DNA of 18,238 nucleotides from JBKHDT01 sp049974825 (GCA_049974825.1 JBNGDJ010000045.1:1-18238), one strand, 5' to 3'. Numbered from the stretch's first letter, positions 1 to 7,173 are shown. Translations and numbers: made by a program. The notes: a model not told the origin generated them from the sequence alone.

Positions 1-20
1 TTGGGGCATCCATGCCCCAA
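1..20. repeat. Perfect palindromic hairpin, TTGGGGC family
   Basis: The sequence TTGGGGCATCCATGCCCCAA has two 9-base arms around a CC spacer. It lies next to the hairpin at 24-51. A copy differing at two of 20 positions (compared as reverse complement) is found at 9763-9782, so it belongs to a dispersed family. The cluster may continue to the left of the window. Confidence 0.75.
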
Positions 21-23
21 TCG

Positions 24-51
24 GGAATCTCTGCATTCGTGCAGAGATTCC
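24..51. repeat. REP-like hairpin, GGAATCTCTGCA family
   Basis: Arms GGAATCTCTGCA and TGCAGAGATTCC form a perfect 12-bp stem closed by the tetraloop TTCG. It begins on the base right after the TAA stop codon (54-52, minus strand) of the CbiM-like gene. No T-run follows on either strand, so it is not a standard intrinsic terminator, although it could end or stabilise the transcript. Related copies are at 16179-16209, 16288-16317 and 16908-16947. Confidence 0.75.
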
Positions 52-720
52 TTAACGGCTCTTGAGATACAGGGCGTCGTCGAAGGAAATGACCCAGTGC
101 GGCGCCACCAGCGCCAGCGCGGTCATCACCATGCCGTTGACCACGCCCTCGGGCAGTGCCAGCAGGGGCATCATCCGCAGGTAGTTGTGCACCAGCTGGT
201 CCCAGGAGTAAAAGTCGGCCGCCCAGAACAGTCCGGCGGTGGCAAATCCGACCATCAGCGCCGAGAGAATGGCCGCGCCGAAAGCGTTGATGAACACGTA
301 GATGAAAAAATTCAGCGGCAGGTAATAGCGGGAAACGTAAAGCAGGATCTGGGTAATGGTGGCCGGCAGCAGAACGCTCACCAGCACGCCGATGCCCAGC
401 CCTTCCCAGCCGGCCATGCCTGCAAGCACATAGCCGATGTAGGCGACCGTTCCGGCCAACAGGGCCAGGGACCAGCCCACGATCAGGGTCAGCGCGGTGA
501 TTCCGAGAAAGTGCAGGGACAGGCCCGGGGTGACATCCGCACGCATTGACCAGAGCAGCGCCAGGGCAACCGCAGCGCCGAAAAAAAGGCTGATCCGCTC
601 CGGCCGCGCAATCAGCGCCCGCCAGGGCGCCTGCCGCACGGCCAGGCCAAGCACCGGCAACAGGGCGAGCAGGCTGGCCCAGACCAGCAGGGGCGGCAGC
701 AGTCCGTTGGGCAGGTTCAT
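52..720 (-). CDS. CbiM-like energy-coupling-factor permease family membrane protein
   Basis: This is an integral membrane protein of 222 aa with about six to seven hydrophobic segments. It resembles the CbiM/COG3235 family, whose characterised members are the membrane S-components of cobalt or nickel ECF transporters. Family-like features are the N-terminus MNLPNGLLPP, a central NFFIYVFINAFGAA segment and a C-terminal LPEGVVNGMV...HWVISFDD block. The start at 720 is preferred over an in-frame ATG at 744 because AGAGGA lies about 8 bases upstream of it. In classical CbiM the second residue is a metal-binding His (MHIP); here it is Asn, so cobalt or nickel binding in the usual way is doubtful. 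No ECF ATPase or CbiQ gene is adjacent. The neighbouring MntR and manganese importer suggest a metal-related role, but the substrate is unknown. Confidence 0.72.
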   Translation of the reverse strand: MNLPNGLLPPLLVWASLLALLPVLGLAVRQAPWRALIARPERISLFFGAAVALALLWSMRADVTPGLSLHFLGITALTLIVGWSLALLAGTVAYIGYVLAGMAGWEGLGIGVLVSVLLPATITQILLYVSRYYLPLNFFIYVFINAFGAAILSALMVGFATAGLFWAADFYSWDQLVHNYLRMMPLLALPEGVVNGMVMTALALVAPHWVISFDDALYLKSR

Positions 721-970
721 GGCGGTTTGGTCCTCTTGAATCAATCACGAGCAGCCCTGCCGCAACATGGCGCAAGCCATTGAATTGCGGGATCAGGCCG
801 AGCGCGTATTGGCCCAGGCCTTTCCGCCTGAAGCCAAGGATGGCTTTGTACAGAGCTTCCCTTGACGGGACAGGAGCCAGCCACTGCGGCTGTCCACTGG
901 CGACACCCGTTCGGACCTCTGCCCCGGCCACAGGTTCTGAACGCGCCCCGGGCGTCCTCTCAGTCTTGAC
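721..970. other. Non-coding spacer with several inverted repeats
   Basis: About 250 bases separate the mntR-like stop from the CbiM-like start. I see no convincing gene. The stretch contains the dispersed repeat at 831-861, a small hairpin at 878-892 (CAGCC/GGCTG) and a looser AGGCC...GGCCT pair just upstream of the repeat. No clear promoter was recognised. Confidence 0.5.
831..861 (-). repeat. Dispersed 31-bp hairpin repeat, AAGCCA/TGGCTT core
   Basis: Read on the minus strand this unit matches 18134-18164 (plus strand) at 28 of 31 positions. It starts GGGAAGCTCTG and contains the perfect small hairpin AAGCCA-TCCT-TGGCTT. The two copies lie more than 17 kb apart in non-coding DNA, which makes chance similarity very unlikely. 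Confidence 0.75.
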
Positions 971-1651
971 CTATTGACCGGGCAGACCACCCGGGTCCTG
1001 AACACGTACAGCCTGCGCCAGTGCACGCTCCAGCTGAATCCGCCCGGTGCCATCAATCCGGCAGCCAACCCGGTCCGGCCGGGCATCGGACTCGCGGTGT
1101 ACCAGAACGCCAGGCTTGAGTCCGTGTCGCGCCAGTTGCCGCAGCTGATCGACGTTCTCGGCGGCCAGGCGCGCCACCATCGCCACGCGCCCGCAGGGCA
1201 GGTCGGGCAACGGCAGCAGGGCACGCTCGTCGCTGGGCAGTTCGTTGGGTGCGGGGATCGGTGCGCCATGCGGGTCATGCGCCGGCCGGCCGAGCTTGTG
1301 CCACAGCCGGTCGACCAAGTCGGCGGAGAAGGCGTGCTCCAGGACCTCGGCCTCGGCATCCACGTCCTCCAGCGGCATGTCGAGCATCTGGACCAGAAAG
1401 GCTTCGATAACCCGATGCCGGCGGATCATCTCCACCGCAATGCCCTCCCCTTGGGGCGTCAGCCGCACACCCCGGTAAGGCTTGTGCGAAACCAGTCCAC
1501 GCTCGTCGAGTTTGCGGAGCATGGCGGCCACCGAGGCCCGGGTGACTCCGAGCCGGTCGGCGATCGCCGAGGTCCCGGCCGTACCGTCCGGCTGCAACTC
1601 GGCCACCTTGTATATCGCCTTGAGATAATCCTCGAGGGCAATGCTGGGCAT
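971..1651 (-). CDS. mntR: DtxR-family manganese-responsive transcriptional repressor, MntR type
   Basis: This 226-aa cytoplasmic regulator has an N-terminal winged helix-turn-helix (about residues 5-65, helix region TSAIADRLGVTRASVAAMLRK), a dimerisation and metal-binding domain (about 66-140), and a C-terminal FeoA/SH3-like extension (about 145-226). Metal ligands of the family are present: Asp8, His79, Glu83, Glu105 and His106. At the position of DtxR Cys102 this protein has Glu102, and at DtxR Met10 it has Asp8. Both substitutions are typical of manganese-sensing MntR rather than iron-sensing DtxR. It is divergent from the manganese-type ABC importer, with a perfect palindrome between them, so it very likely represses that operon when manganese is plentiful. 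The start ATG is preceded by a weak GGGA. The C-terminal domain makes it longer than the short Bacillus MntR. Confidence 0.88.
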   Translation of the reverse strand: MPSIALEDYLKAIYKVAELQPDGTAGTSAIADRLGVTRASVAAMLRKLDERGLVSHKPYRGVRLTPQGEGIAVEMIRRHRVIEAFLVQMLDMPLEDVDAEAEVLEHAFSADLVDRLWHKLGRPAHDPHGAPIPAPNELPSDERALLPLPDLPCGRVAMVARLAAENVDQLRQLARHGLKPGVLVHRESDARPDRVGCRIDGTGRIQLERALAQAVRVQDPGGLPGQ

Positions 1652-1692
1652 GGGCAGATCCCGAATGGTCGGCAGCCACCCCGGCGACCGGC

Positions 1693-1721
1693 TTGACCGG
1701 TAGGCAGGGCTTCACTAGACT
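1693..1721 (+). promoter_or_regulatory. Candidate sigma70 promoter of the metal importer operon
   Basis: The elements are TTGACC (1693-1698), a 17-base spacer, and TAGACT (1716-1721). They predict transcription starting near 1728, at the edge of the palindromic operator. Agreement with the consensus is moderate, but the ideal spacing and position support it. Confidence 0.5.
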
Positions 1722-1726
1722 GCAAC

Positions 1727-1748
1727 AAAGTTAGTTTGAGCTAACTTT
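1727..1748. promoter_or_regulatory. Candidate MntR operator, perfect 22-bp palindrome
   Basis: The arms AAAGTTAG and CTAACTTT are perfect inverted repeats around the 6-base spacer TTTGAG. DtxR/MntR-family sites are AT-rich palindromes of about this length. This one is strikingly AT-rich for the local GC content. It overlaps the predicted transcription start of the importer operon and lies 76 bases upstream of the mntR start on the other strand, so it could control both directions. Confidence 0.7.
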
Positions 1749-1789
1749 TCCATTTCCGGTTCGACAATTCAACCCCCGGAGCGATTTTC

Positions 1790-2731
1790 ATGAATGCATT
1801 GAGGAGCCTGCTGGCGCTCTTGGTCCTGCTTTTCATTGCCCTGCCCGGCCAGGCCGACGAACCGCTCAAGGTCGTGGCAACCACGACCATCGCGGCGGAC
1901 CTGATCCGGGATCTGGGCGGCAACCGGGTCGAGGTGACCTCGCTGATGGGCCCCGGCATCGACCCGCATGACTACCGGGCCACGCAGGGAGACATTCGAC
2001 GCCTGCGCAAGGCGGATCTGATCGTCTATCACGGCCTCAACCTGGAAGCCCGCCTGACCCGCGCGCTCGAAGAGATCGGCCGGGAGAAACCCGTGATCGT
2101 GCTCTCCGATGCCGTGCCACCCGACGAGATCATCGAAGTGGACGGCGAGCCGGACCCCCATGTCTGGATGTCGCCGCGCTCCTGGATGCACGTTGTCCGC
2201 GCCACGGAAAAGGACCTGGCGGAACTGCTGCCGGAGCATGCCTTCCAGATCGAGGGCAACCGGATCCGGATCCTGACCCAGCTGACCGCCATGGACCAGG
2301 ACCTGCGCAGCCAGTTCGGCGTGATTCCGCGCCCCGAGCGGGTCCTGGTGACCGCGCACGACGCATTCAACTACTTGGCCCGGGACTACGACATGGACGT
2401 GGTCGGACTTCAGGGCATCAGCAGCGCCAGCGAGGTGGGGCTGAAAGACATCCAGCGCGTTCGGGACCTGGTGATCGAGCGAGGCATCCGGGCAATCTTC
2501 CTGGAATCAAGCGTGTCGCCACGGGCCATCGAGGCTCTTCAGGAAGGACTGCGCGAGTCCGGGCACGAAGTGACCATCGGCGGGGAGCTTTACTCGGACT
2601 CGCTCGGGCCGATCGACACGCCGGCCGAACACTACATCGGCATGATGCAGCACAACGCACGCATCATCACCAATGCGTTGCGCGCAGACCCCCTGGAGCA
2701 GGCCCCGTCCGAGACGGTGGAGTTGCCTTGA
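1790..2731 (+). CDS. mntA: Periplasmic metal-binding protein of a manganese/zinc-type ABC importer (TroA/MntA family)
   Basis: This 313-aa solute-binding protein belongs to cluster A-I (ZnuA/TroA/PsaA). Residues 1-22 form a signal peptide ending in PGQA-D; there is no lipobox, as expected for a Gram-negative periplasmic protein. Four metal ligands fall in family motifs: His60 (GPGIDPHDY), His124 (DPHVWMSP), His190 (TAHDAFNY) and Asp270 (ELYSDSLG). The long His-rich loop of zinc-specific ZnuA is absent, and the YHGLNLE block and TroA-like overall pattern favour manganese (or iron). It captures the ion in the periplasm and hands it to the membrane subunits encoded downstream. It is the first gene of a tightly overlapping operon behind the palindromic operator. 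The exact metal cannot be settled from sequence. Confidence 0.92.
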   Translation: MNALRSLLALLVLLFIALPGQADEPLKVVATTTIAADLIRDLGGNRVEVTSLMGPGIDPHDYRATQGDIRRLRKADLIVYHGLNLEARLTRALEEIGREKPVIVLSDAVPPDEIIEVDGEPDPHVWMSPRSWMHVVRATEKDLAELLPEHAFQIEGNRIRILTQLTAMDQDLRSQFGVIPRPERVLVTAHDAFNYLARDYDMDVVGLQGISSASEVGLKDIQRVRDLVIERGIRAIFLESSVSPRAIEALQEGLRESGHEVTIGGELYSDSLGPIDTPAEHYIGMMQHNARIITNALRADPLEQAPSETVELP

Positions 2732-3462
2732 GCGCAGCACTGGAAATCAATGACCTGACGGTCGCCTACGGCGGGCGCACCGCAGTTGTCGTTGACCGCC
2801 TCAGTCTGTCTGCCGGGCACCGGATCGCGGTGCTCGGGCCCAACGGGGCAGGCAAGTCGACTCTCCTCAAGGCCTGTCTCGGCCTTGTTCCCCGACAAGC
2901 CGGGCGGGTCCGGTTCTTCGACCAGCCGCTCAAATCCGTTCTGCAGCGCATTGCCTACGTTCCCCAGCGCTCCGAGGTGGACTGGGACTACCCGATTACC
3001 GTGCGCGACACGGTGCGCATGGGGCGGTATGGCCGGCTCGGGCTGTTCCGCCGCATGAGCCGGGCGGACCGGCAGATCGCCGACGAAGCGATGGCCCGAC
3101 TGGATATCGCGGACCTGGCGGACCGGCACATCGCCATGCTCTCCGGCGGCCAGCAGCAGCGCTGCTTTCTGGCGCGTGCGCTGGCCCAGGAAGCGGATCT
3201 CTACCTGCTTGACGAGCCCTTCGCCGGCGTCGACGCGCGCACCGAGACGACGATTGCCGAGCTGTTCCGGCAGCTTGCCGACGCCGGCAAAACCGTCATC
3301 AGCGTGCATCACGACTTCAACACGGTGGGTGACTACTTTGACCGGGCCCTGCTGCTCAACAGGCAAGTCATCGGCAGCGGCCCCGTGCAGGAAGTCCTGT
3401 CCGACGAACGGGTCGCCCGAGCCTTCGACGGCATGATCCTGCGCAAGGCGGCCAATGGATGA
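2728..3462 (+). CDS. mntB: ATP-binding subunit of the metal ABC importer (TroB/MntB family)
   Basis: This 244-aa ABC ATPase powers uptake from the cytoplasmic side. Visible motifs are the Walker A GPNGAGKST (37-45), Q-loop Gln80, signature LSGGQQQR (138-145), Walker B LYLLDEP (158-164) and H-loop His195 in SVHHD. The block VPQRSEVDWDYPITVRDTV (78-96) is characteristic of manganese/iron-type TroB/SitB proteins. The only start that keeps the whole first strand is TTG at 2728, whose last two bases belong to the TGA stop of the preceding gene (TTGA overlap), so translation is probably coupled. The next gene overlaps its 3' end by 8 bases. Confidence 0.93.
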   Translation: MSAALEINDLTVAYGGRTAVVVDRLSLSAGHRIAVLGPNGAGKSTLLKACLGLVPRQAGRVRFFDQPLKSVLQRIAYVPQRSEVDWDYPITVRDTVRMGRYGRLGLFRRMSRADRQIADEAMARLDIADLADRHIAMLSGGQQQRCFLARALAQEADLYLLDEPFAGVDARTETTIAELFRQLADAGKTVISVHHDFNTVGDYFDRALLLNRQVIGSGPVQEVLSDERVARAFDGMILRKAANG

Positions 3463-4348
3463 CCTGATCCTGTTGTCGCTGGACGACCCGAATGTCCGAT
3501 GGGTAGCGATCGGGACCGTCCTGCTCGGCCTGGCTGCCGGGACGGTGGGCGTATTCGCCTTTCTCGCAAGGCGGGCCCTGATTGGGGACGTACTGGCCCA
3601 CGCGGCCCTGCCGGGCGTGACCATGGCCTTCTTCCTGACCCACTCGCGTGACTGGAGCGTGCTGCTGTTCGGCGCACTGGCCTCCTCGATTCTGGGCTGG
3701 GCGATGATCGAGGCACTGACCCGACGTGCCGGCATGCGGCAGGACTCGGCACTGGCCTTCACCCTTTCTTTCTTCTTCGCCCTTGGCACCCTGCAGCTGA
3801 CCTGGATCCAGCGCAATCTTGAGGTCCGCAGCGCCGGCCTGGACAACCTTCTGTTCGGCCAGGCCGCGGCCATGATGCCGGATGACCTGATGCGCCTGGG
3901 TCTGCTCGCCGGCTTGATCGTGCTGGTGGTGATCCTGTTCTTCGGGCGCTTCCGGCTGGTGCTGTTCGACCGCCAGTACGCAGCGGTCCTTGGTCTGCCG
4001 GTTCGGTTTCTGGAAGTACTGATGGCCCTGCTGATCGTGCTGACGGTCGTGATCGGGCTGCAACTGACCGGGGTGATCCTGATGGCCGCCCTGCTTCTGA
4101 CGCCGGTGGCGGCCGCCCGACTGCTCAGTCACCGGCTTGGGGTCATCGTGCCTCTGGCCGGGCTGGTCGGGGCCTTCGCGGGGCTTGCCGGCGCGCAGGC
4201 TTCCCTGATGGCCCCCCGAATGCCCACCGGGCCATGGATCGTGGTTGCCGTGGCGAGCTGTTTCGCGCTGGCGCTGGTGATCCGGGCGTTCAGGCGCAGG
4301 CGCCAGCAGGTCGGGCCTGCAGCGCTGACCGGGGAGGAAGAACGGTGA
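3455..4348 (+). CDS. mntC: Membrane permease of the metal ABC importer (TroC/MntC family, ABC-3)
   Basis: This 297-aa polytopic inner-membrane protein has about eight hydrophobic helices. The conserved family motif ALIGDVLAHAALPG is at residues 41-54, following the first helix, and LLFGQAAAM is mid-protein. The C-terminus is a basic cytoplasmic tail (RAFRRRRQQ). It starts with ATG inside the end of the ATPase gene (8-base overlap), and its stop overlaps the GTG of the next permease. Two different permease subunits in tandem are the rule for TroCD/MntCD-type importers, where they form the heterodimeric channel. This contrasts with ZnuB, which is a single permease. Confidence 0.9.
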   Translation: MDDLILLSLDDPNVRWVAIGTVLLGLAAGTVGVFAFLARRALIGDVLAHAALPGVTMAFFLTHSRDWSVLLFGALASSILGWAMIEALTRRAGMRQDSALAFTLSFFFALGTLQLTWIQRNLEVRSAGLDNLLFGQAAAMMPDDLMRLGLLAGLIVLVVILFFGRFRLVLFDRQYAAVLGLPVRFLEVLMALLIVLTVVIGLQLTGVILMAALLLTPVAAARLLSHRLGVIVPLAGLVGAFAGLAGAQASLMAPRMPTGPWIVVAVASCFALALVIRAFRRRRQQVGPAALTGEEER

Positions 4349-5199
4349 GCGATACGTTCTGGATCCTGCTGATCCTGTGGCTGGCCGGGGCCGCCAATGC
4401 ACTGGTCGGGTGTCTGCTGGTCCTGCGGCGGCTGTCGATGCTGGCGGACGGCATCAGTCACTCGGTGCTGTTCGGCCTGGTCGCGGCCTATCTGCTGGTG
4501 GGCAGCCGGGACCCACTGGCGATGTTCGCCGGTGCGGCCATCGTGGGGCTGTTTACCGCCTGGACCACGAACTGGCTGAACCGGCGCATGGGCGTGCAGC
4601 AGGACGCCAGCATTGGGGTGGTCTTTACGCTGTTCTTCGCGGTGGGGGTTATCTTGATCTCCGCCTACGCGCACAGGGTCCATCTGGACGTGGAACACGT
4701 GCTCTACGGGGAGGTGGCCTTTGCCCCCTTCGAACGCCTGCGCATCGACGGACTCGACCTGGGGCCGCAGGCGGTGTGGATTCTCGGCGCAGTCCTGCTG
4801 GCGAGCTCAGCACTGATCGCCACGGGGCTCCGGGCATTCAAGCTGCTGACCTTCTCCGGGACGATGGCCGCCATGGCCGGCATCAGCGTCACCTTCTGGC
4901 ACTATCTGCTCATGACCCTGACCTCGGTCACGGCAGTGGCCTCGTTCCAGGCCGTCGGCGCCATCCTGGTGGTTGCACTGCTTGTCATGCCGGCCAACAC
5001 GGCCCTGCGCGTCGCGCGCAGCCTGCCCGGCATGATGGGCTGGAGCGTGGTTTTCGCATCCACGGCCGTGGTGAGCGGCTATCTTTTGGCCAGCATGCTC
5101 GATGCAGCCATTGCCCCTGCCGTCGTGCTGGTTGCCGGCCTGCAATATCTCGCCGTCTGGGCCATGACCCCAACCCGATGGCCCGCCAGGGCCGGCTGA
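4345..5199 (+). CDS. mntD: Second membrane permease of the metal ABC importer (TroD/MntD family, ABC-3)
   Basis: This 284-aa ABC-3 family permease has about eight hydrophobic segments. Family motifs are MLADGISHSVLFG (32-44), HVLYGEVAF and the late-helix block AVGAILVVALLVMPANTA. The open frame extends upstream to 4234, but that extension reads as shadow of mntC. The real start is GTG at 4345, with an excellent GGGGAGG Shine-Dalgarno sequence at 4331-4337 and a 4-base GTGA overlap with the mntC stop. It pairs with MntC to form the translocation pathway. No clear intrinsic terminator follows, although an inverted repeat (CGCGGC-A-GCCGCG, 5219-5231) lies between it and the convergent lipoprotein gene. 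Confidence 0.9.
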   Translation: MSDTFWILLILWLAGAANALVGCLLVLRRLSMLADGISHSVLFGLVAAYLLVGSRDPLAMFAGAAIVGLFTAWTTNWLNRRMGVQQDASIGVVFTLFFAVGVILISAYAHRVHLDVEHVLYGEVAFAPFERLRIDGLDLGPQAVWILGAVLLASSALIATGLRAFKLLTFSGTMAAMAGISVTFWHYLLMTLTSVTAVASFQAVGAILVVALLVMPANTALRVARSLPGMMGWSVVFASTAVVSGYLLASMLDAAIAPAVVLVAGLQYLAVWAMTPTRWPARAG

Positions 5200-5232
5200 C
5201 CCTCCCGGATCAGTTGATCGCGGCAGCCGCGG

Positions 5233-5379
5233 TCAGGATCCGCCGGCGCTCTGGGCGGCACGCTCAATGGCCTGCCCGCCCTTTTCGACATCCTTGCCGA
5301 AGCCCTCGACCGTGCTGCAGCCACCAAGCAGGCCTGCGAGCAGAACGAACAGAAAAAGCATTGCGAATCCGCTTTTCAT
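5233..5379 (-). CDS. Entericidin A/B-like small lipoprotein
   Basis: This 48-aa protein has a type II signal peptide with lipobox LGGC (Cys at residue 21) followed by STVEGFGKDVEKGGQAIERA. That mature sequence matches the entericidin pattern (GCNTV..G.G.D...G.AI..A). Family members are tiny cell-envelope lipoproteins; E. coli EcnB is reported as bacteriolytic, with EcnA as its antidote, but most isolated homologues have no proven role. The start at 5379 is chosen for the GAGGAA Shine-Dalgarno sequence 8 bases upstream; an in-frame ATG at 5394 would add five residues. Only one copy is present, so there is no visible EcnA/EcnB pair. It lies 64 bases downstream of the carbonic anhydrase gene on the same strand. 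Confidence 0.82.
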   Translation of the reverse strand: MKSGFAMLFLFVLLAGLLGGCSTVEGFGKDVEKGGQAIERAAQSAGGS

Positions 5380-5443
5380 CGAAACATTCCTCATCAAGTA
5401 GTGCAGCAGCGAAGTCGAACGGCATTGATCGGACGGGCGTCGC

Positions 5444-5971
5444 TCAGGTCTCGCCCTGATGCCTGTGCGCCAGCTCCCGGTAGAACTGTGCCGAGTAGTC
5501 AAAGTAGGCCCGCTCGCGGTCGGTGATGGGACGGACCTTGCGCGCCGGGACGCCCAGCCAGAGATACCCGGATTCCAGCACCTTGCCGGGCGAGACCACG
5601 GTCCCCGCCCCGATGATGACCTCGTCTTCCACCACGGCATGATCCAGGACAATGGCCCCCATGCCGACCAGGCAGCGATTGCCGATTTGACAGGCATGGA
5701 GGGTGGCCCGGTGGCCAACGGTCACCGCCTCGCCCACCGTGCAGCCGGCCGGCTCGCCAAACTCGCTGGCGTGGTTGACGTGCACGATCACCCCATCCTG
5801 CAGGTTGCTGTCCCGACCGATGCGGATCGCGTTGATGTCCCCGCGCAGAACGGCTTGGGGCCAGACGGATACGCCCTCGTCCATGGATACATCGCCGATG
5901 ACCACGGCCGAATCATCGACCCAGACATCGGCGCCCAGTGACGGCTGCTTTCCTTCAAAACTGCGAATCAT
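5444..5971 (-). CDS. Gamma-class carbonic anhydrase family protein (YrdA/CaiE/PaaY group)
   Basis: This 175-aa left-handed beta-helix (hexapeptide repeat) protein shows repeats such as DSAVVIGDVSMDEGVSVWP and VVEDEVIIGAGTVV. Putative metal ligands are His64 (VIVHVNH), His87 and His92 (TVGHRATLH), arranged as in gamma carbonic anhydrases. Length and layout match E. coli YrdA closely, including the C-terminal SGYLWLGVPARKVRPI block. Members are trimeric; many YrdA-like proteins have weak or no measured carbonic anhydrase activity, so a scaffold or other hydratase role is possible. GGGAGA lies upstream of the ATG. It is divergent from ubiA. Confidence 0.9.
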   Translation of the reverse strand: MIRSFEGKQPSLGADVWVDDSAVVIGDVSMDEGVSVWPQAVLRGDINAIRIGRDSNLQDGVIVHVNHASEFGEPAGCTVGEAVTVGHRATLHACQIGNRCLVGMGAIVLDHAVVEDEVIIGAGTVVSPGKVLESGYLWLGVPARKVRPITDRERAYFDYSAQFYRELAHRHQGET

Positions 5972-6103
5972 TTGCGGTAGTATCTCCCGAATCTGGCCGT
6001 TCGGCCACCGTTCGGCGCGCGAAAGCCCGCCGACCTGCCCGGCCTCGGCAGCCTGATTTTTTTCACTGCCTGCCCGGGGCGGACCTGCGCAACGCAGGCG
6101 GAG

Positions 6104-6109
6104 TATACA
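6104..6109. promoter_or_regulatory. Possible -10 box in the carbonic anhydrase-ubiA divergent region
   Basis: The plus strand reads TATACA here, and the minus strand shifted by one base reads TATACT, so the site could serve either gene. No good -35 box accompanies it in either direction. A small inverted repeat CCTGCG-CAA-CGCAGG (6084-6098) lies directly beside it and could be an operator or a hairpin. The call is weak. Confidence 0.3.
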
Positions 6110-6129
6110 CGCTGCCAGGAAACCACCCC

Positions 6130-6996
6130 ATGTCGACCGCCCTGCGAGAACGACTCGGTCATTACGTCGCGCTCACCCGCCTGGATCGCCCGGTGGGCAT
6201 CCTGCTGCTGCTCTGGCCCACGCTGTGGGCCCTGTGGCTTGCCGGAAACGGCCAGCCACAAACGACGGTCCTGCTGATCTTCGTGGCCGGAGTGATTTTG
6301 ATGCGCTCGGCGGGCTGCGCGATCAACGATTACGCCGACCGACACATTGATGGGCATGTTCGACGCACCCGCAACCGGCCGCTGGCAACCGGCGCGATTC
6401 GTCCGGCCGAGGCCCTGGGCGTTTTCGCGGCCCTGAGCCTGCTGGCCTTGCTGCTGGTGCTGCAGCTGAACCGCCTGACCATTCTGCTGGCCGGCGTGGC
6501 CGTGTTGCTGGCGGCCAGCTATCCGTTCATGAAGCGCTTTCACCACCTGCCGCAGCTTCACCTCGGAATCGCCTTCGGCTGGGCGATTCCCATGGCCTGG
6601 GCGGCAGAGACCGGCCAGCTCGCGCCCACCGCCTGGCTGCTGTTTGTCGCCAATGTGTTCTGGACCATCGCCTACGACACGCTGTATGCCATGGCCGATC
6701 GGGAAGATGACCTGAAGATCGGCGTCAAGTCCACGGCCGTGCTGCTTGGCCGGCACGACCTGCTTGCGGTGGGCAGCCTGCATGGCGCGACCCTGATTAC
6801 CCTGGTCGTGGTGGGGCTAGTGGAGGGATTGAGCCTGCTTTACTACCTTGGGCTGGGGGCAGCCGCGGTGGCGGCCGCCCTCCAGATGCACTGGGTGCGC
6901 AACCGCGATCCCGCCCAGTGTTTGCGGGCATTCCGGGCCAACAACGTCCTGGGATTCATTGTCCTGCTCGCCATGATCGCGGGGCTGGGCCCTTGA
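6130..6996 (+). CDS. ubiA: 4-hydroxybenzoate octaprenyltransferase
   Basis: This 288-aa integral membrane prenyltransferase (E. coli UbiA is 290 aa) joins the polyprenyl chain to 4-hydroxybenzoate in ubiquinone synthesis. The two Asp-rich, Mg-diphosphate-binding motifs are present: NDYADRHID (66-74) and YDTLYAMADREDD (182-194). The substrate-region block TRLDRPVGILLLLWP (16-30) is typical of UbiA, and multiple helices follow. The frame is open back to 5938, but homology begins at ATG 6130, preceded by AGGA. The chorismate lyase gene ubiC, a common upstream partner, is not adjacent; the gene is divergent from the carbonic anhydrase gene. Confidence 0.95.
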   Translation: MSTALRERLGHYVALTRLDRPVGILLLLWPTLWALWLAGNGQPQTTVLLIFVAGVILMRSAGCAINDYADRHIDGHVRRTRNRPLATGAIRPAEALGVFAALSLLALLLVLQLNRLTILLAGVAVLLAASYPFMKRFHHLPQLHLGIAFGWAIPMAWAAETGQLAPTAWLLFVANVFWTIAYDTLYAMADREDDLKIGVKSTAVLLGRHDLLAVGSLHGATLITLVVVGLVEGLSLLYYLGLGAAAVAAALQMHWVRNRDPAQCLRAFRANNVLGFIVLLAMIAGLGP

Positions 6997-6997
6997 A

Positions 6998-7017
6998 GCG
7001 CAGCCTGAATGCTGCGC
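6998..7017. repeat. Short hairpin just after the ubiA stop
   Basis: GCGCAGC-CTGAAT-GCTGCGC gives a 7-bp stem starting 2 bases after the ubiA TGA. No T-run follows on the plus strand (CGAAAAAACG). It could be a 3' stabilising hairpin. The remaining 157 bases up to the rhodanese gene contain one more short inverted repeat (7117-7133, CCGGGT/ACCCGG) and no recognisable promoter. Confidence 0.5.
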
Positions 7018-7173
7018 CGAAAAAACGCCGCACGGGCTGGACCGGAAAAACTGCTGACCCAATCACAAACTTTTATTTGCCCGGAACAATGACCCTGCCG
7101 CCATACTTTGCAATGTCCGGGTTGTGCACCCGGAAAACGACTGACTTGCAAACCGAACCGGAGCAACCCGGCC

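Noticed and set aside
793..1359. Minus-strand open frame between mntR and the CbiM-like gene
   Set aside because: It overlaps mntR in another frame, and its tail is only translation of the dispersed repeat at 831-861.
2632..3873. Minus-strand open frame of 413 codons opposite the importer genes
   Set aside because: The ABC ATPase and permease on the plus strand carry all family motifs; the antisense frame has none.
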